NCBI RefSeq assembly: GCF_048544455.1 | Contig: NC_133532.1 | Location: forward strand, 12,960,948 to 13,024,947 | Source of the DNA: Silene latifolia | Lineage: Eukaryota; Streptophyta; Magnoliopsida; Caryophyllales; Caryophyllaceae | Direction of reading: 5' to 3' | DNA length: 64,000 bases | Part shown: in pieces, positions 22,012-33,979 of the stretch | How positions within the stretch are numbered: the first letter of the stretch is position 1 | Layout: every line of letters begins with the position of its first letter | Translations under genes and position numbers: made by a program | Notes under the pieces: model-generated | What the model was told of the DNA's origin: nothing | Database searches by the model: none | Seen by the model: only the letters and a program-made list of their open reading frames with translations

Positions 22012-23690
22012 TATTAAAACAAAACCAGCATTAATAATCTCAATCAGATGAAATTACCCAATAATGCCAAAAAACCTACCAACATGCAAATTTACCTTGT
22101 GACTAATTAACCGTGTAAAGCGGCCTTACCCGAAAACAGTTCTTTCCATAGCTAATCCTACATTAATATGACCGTGTAAAGCCGCCTTACACAAGTATAT
22201 TGTAAAAACAGTTCTTTTGATAGCTAATCCTACATTCATACTTAGGTCATGATTTTCTTGTGATTTGAATCCGATTTGCAGAATTGTTGTGTAAAAAATC
22301 AATTCATCAGAAAAAAAAAATCAGCAAACCCAACTCACATGTGCAATGATTTCCCATTTTCTAGCAAACTCGAAACAAAAACAAATTAAACGGTTAGTCT
22401 TGTGTGAGACCGTTGTCACAACAAGTCGTAACACATTTATTAAACAAGGTACCCGTACATTGGTCAGTCTTATTTGAGTTTTTATGTCGTATCTAATACA
22501 AGTGTAAAATCAAAATTAAACAAGAACCCACTAAAGAAAAAATAAAAGAGAGAAGAATAATTTAATCACACCTGAGAAAGGATGAAAAAAATTTGATGCA
22601 GGGGAAAGAATTTAGGTTTGGTTTAATGTGACTGTTTTTGGGGAGTGGAGGGAGTATTTAAACTACAGGAAGTAGTAGCACTCTCAAATTTGTGACTTTG
22701 TGAGTCTCAATGTTTCAAACTTTATTATTTTATTGTTTAAGAAATCATATTTTAAATTGACTGGCGAATGAATGTTTGCCACGTAGTGTGTGAATGCTAG
22801 TCAGCAAGTTGAAATTTATCCGGATTTTGTGAATTATATGTTCCCTAGTGAGGTAGATATAGGTAGAATAGTTGATATTCAAAATTTAAAATGGGTAGGT
22901 GATGATCTAATTTTTTTAGTGAAATTTTCGGAGTTAAATTGAATTAAATTTATGTATGTGAAGCAAAATGAATTGAAAAGTAAAATTTAATAAACTAAAC
23001 TAAATTGAACCGAGGTTATAGAATTTGATATAAATTTGGTTCGTTTTTACTTGATGTGGTTCGTTTTAAAGAGCAATACTCAAATGAACTGAATTTAATT
23101 CAATGTATAAGAGCTAAATTAAACTAATTTGAAGTCTAAAATAAGAGAGCCTTATTCTTATATCCTTTTCAGGTTGATAGTATCATGAATATCGATATCT
23201 AAACTGATCGGATTTCTTTCTTACTGTTTTCGGTCGATAGTAAAGAAATTAAATATTTTGTGTAGTTCTGAGTATAGAATGGAATAAGGTAAGTAAATTT
23301 CTATAATTTACCAGCCGAAACTCAATATCAATTTATAGAAGGTTTGATTCGGATGATTTTATTTGGCAACTAATTAATTTTATACCAAAAAAAAATTGGA
23401 GCAATTTAGGTTGGAAATTGAAATTAGTTAATTATAGAGTACTTGTCATCATTTTAATTAAATGAAGAGTTGAATTGAAAATTACAATAAATTTGACAAA
23501 ATTGAAGGAGCTATTTGATTTGGTCATATGAATGGATTATGTCACGCATGAAGGAGCGTGGTAGATTGGGTATTTGGACAGATTTAAAAAGAAACAAGGG
23601 TAACGGTCGAAAAATGGCGTAAAGCTGTCCATGATTCTCTCACAAGTCACCACTATTTCTTTTGTCACAAATTCTTGTTTCAGACCGCCA
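22012..23690. other. NET3 upstream region and AT-rich spacer
   Basis: No gene. Two related segments, CGTGTAAAGCGGCCTTAC (22112) and CGTGTAAAGCCGCCTTAC (22172), flank a short unit. 22405-22440 has TGTGTGAGACCGTTGTCAC, typical of small MITE ends. A TTTAAATA box on the minus strand near 22655 could serve NET3. The rest is unassigned. Confidence 0.4.
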
Positions 23691-23823
23691 TTATCCGTCT
23701 TAAGCTTAAGACGGATAGTGGCCTCTCACATAAATGCAAGTGGGTGGGAAATGGATATACCCACTTGCCTCCCACTTGCATTTGTGTGAGAGTTACTATC
23801 CGTCTTGTTTTTAAGACGGATAA
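23691..23823. mobile_element. MITE with long inverted repeats (133 bp)
   Basis: The ends read TTATCCGTCTTAA and its complement. Almost the whole element is a fold-back: CTCTCACATAAATGCAAGTG pairs with CACTTGCATTTGTGTGAGAG around a short loop. Each end carries its own small palindrome (CCGTCTTAAGCTTAAGACGG on the left). No target duplication is clear. Confidence 0.8.
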
Positions 23824-24019
23824 ATGATCTTGTTGAAAACAATTTGATCTTTCTTTTGTTAATGGTGGATTGGTGGGGTTTGCTATGCTTTTTAAGTTTT
23901 TAATGAATTTGACGATTTTACAAAATGCCAAGGTTTTCACAATATAATTTTATAGTTTTTTTTCCATTTTTTAAACCGTTAAATTGTCGCCCAATGATAT
24001 ACTAGGTAGTAGACACTCC

Positions 24020-24365
24020 TTCTAACTATCCGTCTCGCAGTTCGACACCGTGTCCGACACCCGGACACCCGAAACTCGTCGGACACACGCCTAAAAATGT
24101 TATAGTTTAGACGAGGAATAAATTGTCAAAAGAGATTGATTAGAAGATTGGTTTGGGTGAGAAATGAGAAATAGTTATAGTTAAGATCGAATTTTACCTT
24201 CAGTAACCTAATTTAGTATCAAATACATTTCAAAAATAAAATCATACGTTATTTATAACCATAAAATATGTTTTTTTATTAAATTTAAATAGCGTGTCCT
24301 GTGTCCTAAATTTAATGGGTTGCCGTATCACGTGTCCGTGTCGTGTCCGTGTCCGTTATGGAAAA
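24020..24365. mobile_element. Probable MITE with GACACGGACACG-type ends
   Basis: GACACCGTGTCCGACACCCGGACAC near 24040 and the inverted CGTGTCCGTGTCGTGTCC near 24330 bound AT-rich DNA. Such ends are common on non-autonomous plant DNA transposons. Boundaries are approximate. Confidence 0.4.
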
Positions 24366-24464
24366 TGGAGAAAATCTTAAATGACTTGACTATACACGGT
24401 AAATTTAAAAAACTCCAGTTACAAAGGGAACAAAATTTCAAAGGTTTTTGTTTGAGTTTAGTAG

Positions 24465-25041
24465 TGTTGGGACACGAACACGATTATTAGGACTAAGCAA
24501 TTAGCCCCAAAACCAATCTCGAAGCCCATGGGACCTCCCCAAAGGCCCAAATAGTCAAAGCATAACTCTCATGCTGCAAAGGGAGGCTCGCCCCCGAGAG
24601 TGGCCGAGCTGAAGTCTATTCCAAGGTGAGGATGGACACCAACCACAACTCATCTCTGGAATTGTTAGTTCATTTTAGATCCTTTCGGTCCATACAAAGT
24701 TGTCCCCTATAAATAAGAACACAATTCACCTTCAAAGGTGTTCAGTTCCCAACTCTTTAAGTACTTTCTCTCACTACAATTAGTTGATTAAAGGGATCTC
24801 CTCACGAGAGACTTAGCCAACCCCAAAGTGAGAACAAATATTGACTTAAACATCAGAGAAAGCGGCTTTCCTCGGAACCCCCGAGATTAGGTTTTGTTCT
24901 CTGTTTTAGAAACTCAGCAAAGAGGAATAAAAAAAGTCCAAGACCTCAGGTCAAAGGATGCAAGGAGCATCAGCAACGGATCAAGCTTAGCCAACAACTA
25001 CAATACTCTCATTAGTCTCGTATAATTTGTATTAATCAACA
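24465..25041 (+). repeat. Probable solo LTR (577 bp)
   Basis: GC-richer than its surroundings. It starts TGTTGGGACACGA and ends TTAATCAACA, with CCTATAAATAAG (TATA) near 24707. Flanks AGTAG and AGTAC look like a 5-bp target duplication with one change. No PBS, coding or second LTR is nearby. The style fits a Ty3/gypsy (Tat) or TRIM LTR. Confidence 0.6.
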
Positions 25042-25192
25042 AGTACATTTTTACTCGAAACAAGTGGAATTTATCATTGGATATATATGTCGTATAAAAG
25101 AAGAGGAACAGTGTATTGGTTTCCTATTTTAAATGTAAACTTTACAATGCAAAGTTATTTTCAACTACATTGAATCATACATAGAGGTTATA

Positions 25193-25685
25193 ACGAGTCA
25201 GGTCGAACACGAGCTTTGTCTTGTTCGACTTGTGCTCGTCAAGCAAAAAATGGGCTCAAATTTACCTGACCTCGAAAAAATTATGCTCATTATCAACCTT
25301 GCGAGTTTTAACCCGACCTCGAGCAAACTCGAGTTCAATTTGAACTTATATATAATTGTTACATATTCGTTTTCTTCATTCGATATTTTCAATTAACAGG
25401 TTTCAAAGGTTATATATAAAAATATTAGGCAAATTAATAAGAACATTTGATATGATGATATAGAGATATAATTAGGATTAAATATTTTTATAAAATAAGG
25501 GCAAAATATTAGTTAATCACTCATGTTTGAGCCGCTCGCAAGCTTTTCTAGCCGAGCCAACGTTAGCTCGGTTTGACTCATCAAGCTCTCGAGCCGATTC
25601 TTCTCGTGTCGAGCTCGCACGAGTCAAGCTTTTATCGAGCCGAATTTGAGCTGCTCAAGAGCTATCTCGTCTCATTATCACCCGT
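25193..25685. mobile_element. Putative non-autonomous DNA element rich in GAGCTCGAGCC motifs
   Basis: CGAGTCAGGTCGAACACGAGCT on the left and the roughly inverted AGCTATCTCGTCTCATTA on the right, with many GAGC/GCTC motifs near both ends and an AT-rich middle. Transposase is absent and the ends are imperfect. Confidence 0.4.
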
Positions 25686-25697
25686 ACCCATACATTC

Positions 25698-26015
25698 TTA
25701 GGCCTCGTTTGGTTGATCAAGGAGTTTAATTGACACCGGAAAATCCAATTCATGTGAATTATTTTCTTGTATACAAATTCACATAAATTTGGAAAACTCG
25801 TTTGGATGTGCTCATAGGAGTTGAATTACACATGAGTTGACAGGTACCTAGGAGGGGCTAGATAATTCAATTCCTCCATTATATATGCATTCAAAACTCT
25901 TAGAGTATTGAATGCCAACATTTTGCCAAAAATTTGGCAACCAAACACTCTCCCATTTTCACAATTCCGATTTTAATTTTCTCATAAATTGGATAGGCAA
26001 CCAAATGAGACTTTA
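25698..26015. mobile_element. Tourist-like MITE (25701-26012)
   Basis: The left end GGCCTCGTTTGGTTG matches the complement of the right end CAACCAAATGAGACT at most positions. TTA duplications flank it (25698-25700, 26013-26015), the PIF/Harbinger signature. 312 bp, no ORF. Confidence 0.8.
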
Positions 26016-26346
26016 GTATCTTCACTTTTCTATATAGCTAATGATATGGTTCTAAATTTACCCTTCGCTAGACATTTTACTTTTTATCTTAGGCATCTAT
26101 TTGATAGGAACACAAATTTGTGCATTAACAAAGAGTACATGAATCACTAAAATTCTTTTAGAAAAATAAAAACATTTGATGACATCGCCATTAATGTCAA
26201 TATGTCATTATGTGAAATATAGCTTTTAAAGGTTTTAATTTATTTTTCCAAATTATAAAATTTTCACAATTTCATTAATTTAAAATTACTAATTTCCAGT
26301 TTCTATATAAATAAAGTATTCTTATATTATGCAATAAACAAACTGA

Positions 26347-26856
26347 GGGTGTTTGATTGGAACTTTTGGAATGGATTCAATCAATTCCAATGTTTGGTTG
26401 GAGCTTTGATGTAGTTAGATACCTGATGGATTCTAACTCCATTCCAACCTCTTGAAATCTCATACCCACATCTCCCCCAAGTTTCCAACTCCATTCCACC
26501 AACACATTAAAGCAAGTCCAATGGTGTAACTTAGGGACTTGCTTGCAATTTTTAGAAATTGCAAGCTAGTTACTACACCATTGGAGTTTGCCATATAAGT
26601 TTGCTTAGTTTAAGTAACTAACTTCATTAAGCTAGTAGCTTAAATGACCCTACAACAAAAAACAACCAATAACAATTTAGTTGGGCATAATTCCATTATT
26701 CAAGTTAGTATAAATGTTAAGCTAAACCATTGTAATTGTTTGGCAGCTCAAAATAATTGTAGCTTAAAGTATGATATGACAAAGGTAAGCTAGTTGCAAC
26801 TAGCTTACCATCGGACTTGCTCTTATTATTCCATTTCCGGATTGAACCAAACAACT
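26347..26856. mobile_element. Second Tourist-like MITE, interrupted by another MITE
   Basis: GGGTGTTTGATTGGAAC on the left and the complement of GATTGAACCAAACAACTT on the right form imperfect TIRs. The middle is taken up by the element at 26510-26822. Exact ends are uncertain. Confidence 0.55.
26507..26825. mobile_element. Nested MITE (26510-26822)
   Basis: TIRs AAGCAAGTCCAATGGT and the complement of ACCATCGGACTTGCTC, flanked by TTA on both sides. 313 bp, with paired internal segments (GCAAGCTAGTTAC and GTTGCAACTAGCTTAC). Confidence 0.75.
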
Positions 26857-26914
26857 TTAAACATATATGAGTTGTAACTCCATACCTTTAGAATCCATTA
26901 CATTCCATACTTAA

Positions 26915-26945
26915 CTAGTTTAGCTCCCGTGCAATGTATGCACGG
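26915..26945 (-). mobile_element. Helitron-like 3' terminus
   Basis: Read on the minus strand it ends in a hairpin (CCGTGCATACATTGCACGG, 26927-26945) followed by eight bases and CTAG at 26918-26915, then T. This is the Helitron 3' end pattern (hairpin, CTRR, T). The body would extend right; the 5' end was not located. Confidence 0.55.
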
Positions 26946-28254
26946 TATATATAGAGTTTTACTTTTTTTAGTGTATTATATTTATGAAATTTAAATTAAC
27001 TAATCTTTTTTTTTTTTTTTTTTTACGTTTCTCATCGTTATATTTTGATTTGAAAAATCAAAGTCAAAATCGTATTAATCATGAAAAGAGTATTTCAATA
27101 AAAGTTTTTCCTATTACCGAGAGATTAGTGGTGTTGTTTTATAAAATTTTACTGATAATATTTTTTTAGCAACAACTTTTTATCATAGAAAATCAATGAT
27201 TTTTTTTCGTATGATTCTTTAAACAAAAAAAAAAGTGTTTTTTTTATATCATAAAAAGATTGGAGATAATTTTGTGTAGAATGTAAAATACTAAATGACA
27301 TAAATATATATACATCTGAAAGATTATGTGTATTATAACCCACCATAATTATAGAATATGATAAAAATAATTAAACTTTATTTTAGGAAATATGTTTAGG
27401 CGGAAAAATTTGGACCTTCGCCTATTCATTTAGTAAATAGGAGATGTTTGAACCAAACGATCCCTAAATATATCATCAATCAATCAATACTATATATTAA
27501 ATCCAGAAACCAAGGGATTTCAATGCAATTAAAGAAAGTTATACAAATTAATTATACTATATAGTTTTAAATCACTAGCACCGTGTGATGGATCCGATTA
27601 AGGTATCTCAATGCAAATATTATATAGTTTGGATTAAAATTAAATTATATAGAAACTTGGTAATTTTCCTAAACATTTGTAAGAGACTAAAACATGATCA
27701 ATCCCTTAAAACAAAATAATTAATTAAGATGATCAATTTCCTTAAAATAAAATAATTAATTAAGATGGTCAATTTCAATGAGACTGAAAGAAAAAAAGAT
27801 GCTTGGTAATTTTCCTAAATCTATACAAATTAATTATACTATATAGTTTTAAATCAATAACACCGTGCGATGGATCTGAACAAGGGACTTCAATGTAAAT
27901 ATTATATAGTTTTGGTTGAGATATAAATTTAGAGAACACCGGAATATGGTGATTTTCCTTAAAATAAACATGTCTCACTTATGGTATTAATTAGTATAAA
28001 GATGTTAGCAGCGAGCGAGTGGGAGTAGTGAAAGTAATAGAAGTAACAACATGAATAATGAAATTATCAATTATCAATATACAAGTAGTGAAAGTAACAA
28101 TAATTACGACGGGAGTAGTGAAAGTAAAAGTAATAATAACAAATGTAATAAATGTTAACAATTCTAAGAACAAAAGGAAGTATATATGAAAAATTAGCTA
28201 AGTAATCGATTTAAGTAAAATATTAATAGTGGGAGTAGTGAATTTATCTCATAA
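26946..28254. other. AT-rich repeat-derived DNA
   Basis: No gene. A block of about 100 bp (ATACAAATTAATTATACTATA...CACCGTGTGATGGATC) occurs at 27541-27640 and again at 27826-27925. 27720-27780 has two near-copies of TTAAGATGATCAATTTCCTT. These look like decayed Helitron-type DNA. Confidence 0.5.
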
Positions 28255-28283
28255 CTAGTTGGAAAGCCCGTGCGATGCACGGG
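28255..28283 (-). mobile_element. Helitron 3' terminus with perfect hairpin
   Basis: CTAG at 28258-28255 (minus strand, followed by T) lies eight bases from a 7-bp perfect stem CCCGTGC-GAT-GCACGGG at 28267-28283. The body extends to the right. The 5' TC end was not identified. Confidence 0.65.
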
Positions 28284-29760
28284 GCTCTAATTAGAATAAT
28301 ATTTAACAATATGTATATTAAGTTTCTTAAGAATTTGTTGAACAACGTGTTGTAAACGATGGTTTACATTGTTATGATATAGTAGTAGAAGTCAGCTATG
28401 TTAATGAATAAATAAATAAATAAGTCCAGCTATGTTAATCATAATATTAATTAAGCGGTATCTAACATTGTGAAACTCATTGATCTATTTGCTATTAGTA
28501 CACTTAAAAAAAAAGGCAAACAAAAGAATAAGACAAAGGGAGTAAAATAATAAATAAAAATGAACAATAATATTTACGAATCTATGTAAAACTAATAAGA
28601 GACCTATTTTAACTTAGATAATACAAAGACATCTGATAGCGTGTATATGACAATATGAATCATTAAAATTTCCTATATGATGGAGTATAAAATAAATGTA
28701 TATTTATTCTTGAAGTATAACTAAATAAATATTTTATTTCTAAGAGATAGGATAGTAGGCTACTACTCTTAAACCCGATTAGTTTTAGATTAGTTTTATT
28801 AAAAATTTAAAATTATAACTCATTTGTGTTTATTTTAAATATTACCTATTAACAAATTCAAGTCTCTATTTTACCTTTCTATCCTGCTCTTTATTTATAA
28901 TAATTAATGCACAAAGTTTCAGAAAAGAGCATCACTTTACAACCGATATATATTCAATTAGTTGTTGTTTTTATATCTTAAGGTCAAACTCTTAAGTTTA
29001 ATCTCATTTATCACACTAAGGAGCACCTTATATTCAATTAAACCCATATGAGATACCTCATAGACCATAGTTAATATAACCGTTGACAAAAAAAAAGTAT
29101 GAAAAATTATTGCAATTTTAAATATACAATCAATGCATAAACAAGCAGTAACCAGTCATACATAGATCGCAATAAATAATTAAGCGCAAAAAAAACATTT
29201 ATGAATTGCAATTTAGAAAAGTAAAAAGAAAGTAACCACATATTTTTTTTGTATATTTGGCAGTTCAATATATTTTTAGCGTCTATTATGTATTTGATAT
29301 GAAATTGAAACGTAAGTCACAGTTTGATAATAGATTTCGGTGATATTCGAATTGTATACAGTTTACATTATTTCTCTATATATTTATAGTACACTTAGTA
29401 TATTACTAAGTCGTAGAGTAATTACCAATCAAGAGAAAGAAAAATTTTAAAAATGTAAGATGAGAATTAGCATTGTAAGATACTGTATAATTTATTTAAA
29501 AATAAAACTTATCCGAGAATAAAACATAAAGGAATGAAAAACAAAAATGAGAATATAACATATACTTCGTATGTGTAGATTGTTAAAAAAAAATTCTGAA
29601 TATTTATCTTGAAATTGTTGCTTCGAAAGCATTTTATAGCGAATATATACCTATATTTTGGTCAATCGGTGTGATAATTATTACTCTCCAAAGAGCAGCA
29701 TGGTGTTGATTGTTCTTTTTCAGGTTAATACTAAGTTAAATGTATTATGAATCGGTTAAT
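28284..29760. other. AT-rich non-coding DNA
   Basis: Probably the interior of the Helitron whose 3' end is at 28255. Nothing coding or structured was recognised. Confidence 0.35.
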
Positions 29761-29774
29761 GATAGGGCGCTATC

Positions 29775-29877
29775 GAGTGGCGCCGAGATTGGGTGTCACC
29801 CTCTTACATGCATCATTTATTGAAGGAGTCCCCACTTACTACATCTGAGAGAGTGGCGCTGAGATTGAGTGTCACCC
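29775..29877. repeat. Direct repeat of a 27-bp GC-rich unit
   Basis: GAGTGGCGCCGAGATTGGGT plus GTCACCC (29775-29801) returns at 29851-29877 with two changes. The first copy is preceded by GGCGCTATC and the second followed by GATGACGCC. Function unknown. Confidence 0.75.
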
Positions 29878-29897
29878 GATGACGCCTTATCATTATT

Positions 29898-30378
29898 TTA
29901 CCCTAAAAAAGATGCAGCTTGTTCTTTGCAATATTTATTCCCTCCCCTGTTTCTTCTCCTGCTCCACAAAACACCATAACTGTTGCATTTTTTAGGCAGT
30001 TCAACCCAATCGCACAACGCAACTCTTCCGCGTTGTCCCATGGTACGCTCAACATCGGCCATCCATGCCAATGAAATACCCAGCCACATGAAAGGATTAA
30101 CCAACCAAACCATTCGACATTCACCATATATATTTAATACCCTCGAGTCTTGCTTGATTCACTAAAAATGAGTGACTACTTATTGGCTTCGATCTTCTAG
30201 AGTTCGTCGATGACTCATATTGATGCTCACAACCTACATCGACCGATGACTTTGACAAACCAGACACCACCACCACAAAGTCCTTAACGAACCAAGTGTT
30301 TTGGCCAACCACCTGAACAAAATATTTAACAGAACAAAAACACATTGTCATATTGTCGAAATTGACCTTGCACTTCAT
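29898..30378 (-). pseudogene. Unrecognised coding-like remnant
   Basis: Higher GC than its surroundings and partly open in two minus-strand frames (30378-30121 and 30127-29898), with stretches such as NPFMWLGISLAW and LNCLKNATVMVFCG. It could be a decayed exon, for example of an acyltransferase, but no motif is convincing. I do not assign a function. Confidence 0.2.
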
Positions 30379-31192
30379 TCTATCTCACGCCCAACTTCCT
30401 ACAATATTATTATGGCCACATGCCTTTTCTACCTCCATCATCTTATAAATGGACTCCAACTCTCAAATTGAACATTACTATAGAAGTCTCAAACTCTCAT
30501 ACCCTTTGGTTGTCTTTTTTACATCCTTGGTTAAATCTATATACTTCACTTAAACTTAATCCTAAACTCGTACTTTTTTTTTCATCATCAGATACGAAGG
30601 ATTGAACATTGATGTATATATGGATTAATTTGATCAGTAAACAACTTGCTTTAATTATTTTAATAGGATATACACCTTGAGGGTGAGGGAAAGGGGGAGG
30701 AATGGATTTTTTTTTTATAAAGTAAAAATCTGTAGAATTTCCCCTCTTATCAAAATCAAAGGTTAATATAATACTCCTCATATATATTGGAGAAGTGTTA
30801 CCTTTGGTTTGGATGAGAGGGAGTATTATTTACTGTGAGCCGTAGTAGATTTGGCGTTAAAAGTAATGGAACATGGCCTTAGGTACTTACCTGTATTGTT
30901 TCATAGTTTAGGTCCTTAACTGGAAAAAGATAGTTTAAATCCTTAATTTAGTGTTAACTCCTCTGTACACAGTATACAATTAAAGTGGATCAAGACACCT
31001 CAAACACAAAGTGATGACATTGGAGTTCAAACTCCCATCCCCTAGTAAAAAAACAACTAACAATCTCATATAAACCACTTTACTACTAAATATTAAAAAT
31101 CATTGATTGGTGGGGGTTTAATTAAATCCCATGAACCCTCACTAAAAACGCCCCCTGCCTACAATCCTACATATCAACGTTCAATTAGTCTT

Positions 31193-31358
31193 GCTGAAGA
31201 CGGGTCGGAGCAAGTGATGGGTAATGCCACTCACAAAATGGATAGGGGGGACAAGGTGGGGGCACCCCCATATGCTCCCCTCTCTCCTCTATTTGGATCA
31301 TTTGTGAGAGGAAATGGTATCCGTCACTCCAAAGTGACGGATACTGCCGTCTTCAATG
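31193..31358. mobile_element. MITE with GAAGACGG ends
   Basis: GCTGAAGACGGGTCGGAGCA at the left faces CCGTCACTCC...CTGCCGTCTTCAATGAG at the right. CACTCACAAA and TTTGTGAGAG are paired inside. It resembles the MITEs at 23691 and 57464 in style (CCGTC/GACGG ends, CTCACA stems). Confidence 0.65.
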
Positions 31359-31395
31359 AGATTTTGGATTTTTGGGTGGAAAGTGAGGGCAGGTG

Positions 31396-31436
<41 letters not shown>
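31396..31436 (+). repeat. A41 homopolymer
   Basis: 41 consecutive A residues just after the MITE. It could be a retroposed poly(A) tail or simple expansion. The sequence left of it shows no recognisable LINE or SINE. Confidence 0.9.
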
Positions 31437-33170
<1,734 letters not shown>

Positions 33171-33177
33171 AGAGGTA

Positions 33178-33206
33178 GCCCGGGCGAAGCCGGGCACCCA
33201 TACTAG
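33178..33206 (+). mobile_element. Helitron-like 3' terminus beside the DPH5-A leader
   Basis: The hairpin GCCCGG-GCGAA-(G)CCGGGC at 33178-33195 is followed by seven bases and CTAG (33203-33206), then T. The element body would lie to the left. Confidence 0.5.
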
Positions 33207-33229
33207 TTCGTCTTAAATAAGAAATCGTG

Positions 33230-33354
33230 TTTTACTTACTTCACTACACACTCAAGCCTCAGTCTCAAACCCCGACTTGCTAGTCTCCATGTCCCCACGG
33301 ACCACCCTCCGCCGCCAACAGTTGGTCAACCGCCATTGTTCTCCCTTGTTTAAG
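33230..33354 (+). other. DPH5: DPH5-A non-coding 5' leader exon
   Basis: A C-rich leader (CTCAAGCCTCAGTCTCAAAC...CCCTTGTTTAAG) ends at a donor AAG|GTATAA. The intron 33355-33952 ends AATACAG, 27 bases before the ATG. This is inferred from splice signals and composition only. The start is approximate. Confidence 0.6.
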
Positions 33355-33522
33355 GTATAAACCCTAATTTTCATACTTGTAGGTCTAATTCGACTTCTTT
33401 TTTTGGTATATTTGCTGTGCGATTGTGTTTAATATAGTAATTTGATGATTGTAAACGCAATATGAAGAAATTTGTGACGAATATCAAGACTTTGAAGATG
33501 AATTTTGAATTTCTATGAATGT

Positions 33523-33785
33523 CAGGAATTTGAATAACTCGCTATTAGCTAGGAATGCTTTCAATTATTCGATTGCGTGAGTGTCTATGATGTGTGGAAT
33601 TTGGATAAGTTGGTATTAGCTAGGAATGCTTTGGATTTGGATTATTGATTACGTGAATATGTATGATGTGTGGAATTTGGATAAGTTGGTATTAGCTAGT
33701 AATGCTTTGGATTATTCAATTACTCGAACATGTATGATGTGCGAAATTTGGATAAATTGGTATTATAGCTAGGAATGCTTTCTTT
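33523..33785 (+). repeat. Four tandem 70-77-bp repeats in the DPH5-A leader intron
   Basis: The unit GTGGAATTTGGATAAGTTGG + TATTAGCTAGGAATGCTTT starts near 33525, 33595, 33672 and 33743. The paralogous copy B starts only after the last unit. Confidence 0.8.
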
Positions 33786-33979
33786 CGATTAGTTATTCTT
33801 CGCTCTTGGTTATTTTATATCCTCAGCCTCATGCGTGGATCTTTGATCAGACTCGTGTTATTGTTCTTGATTTCTAATCAATCAAACTTTGCAAACTAGA
33901 TACCTCTATATTTTTCCTAATGTTTGTACCTTTGTCGTTTTAATAAATACAGAAGAGACAGCAAAAAAGCACAAAAAGA

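Noticed and set aside
24465-25041. Gene leader or exon because of higher GC
   Set aside because: TG...CA ends, TATA box and near-duplicate 5-bp flanks fit a solo LTR better; no ORF is present.
29898-30127. BAHD acyltransferase remnant
   Set aside because: I looked for HXXXD and DFGWG-type motifs; only loose similarity in mixed frames, so no function is claimed.
30497-30781. 94-codon minus-strand ORF
   Set aside because: AT-rich, no motif, no splice or promoter context. Likely chance.
31103-31396. 97-codon ORF
   Set aside because: It is mostly MITE sequence ending in the A41 tract; no domain, and the MITE structure explains it.
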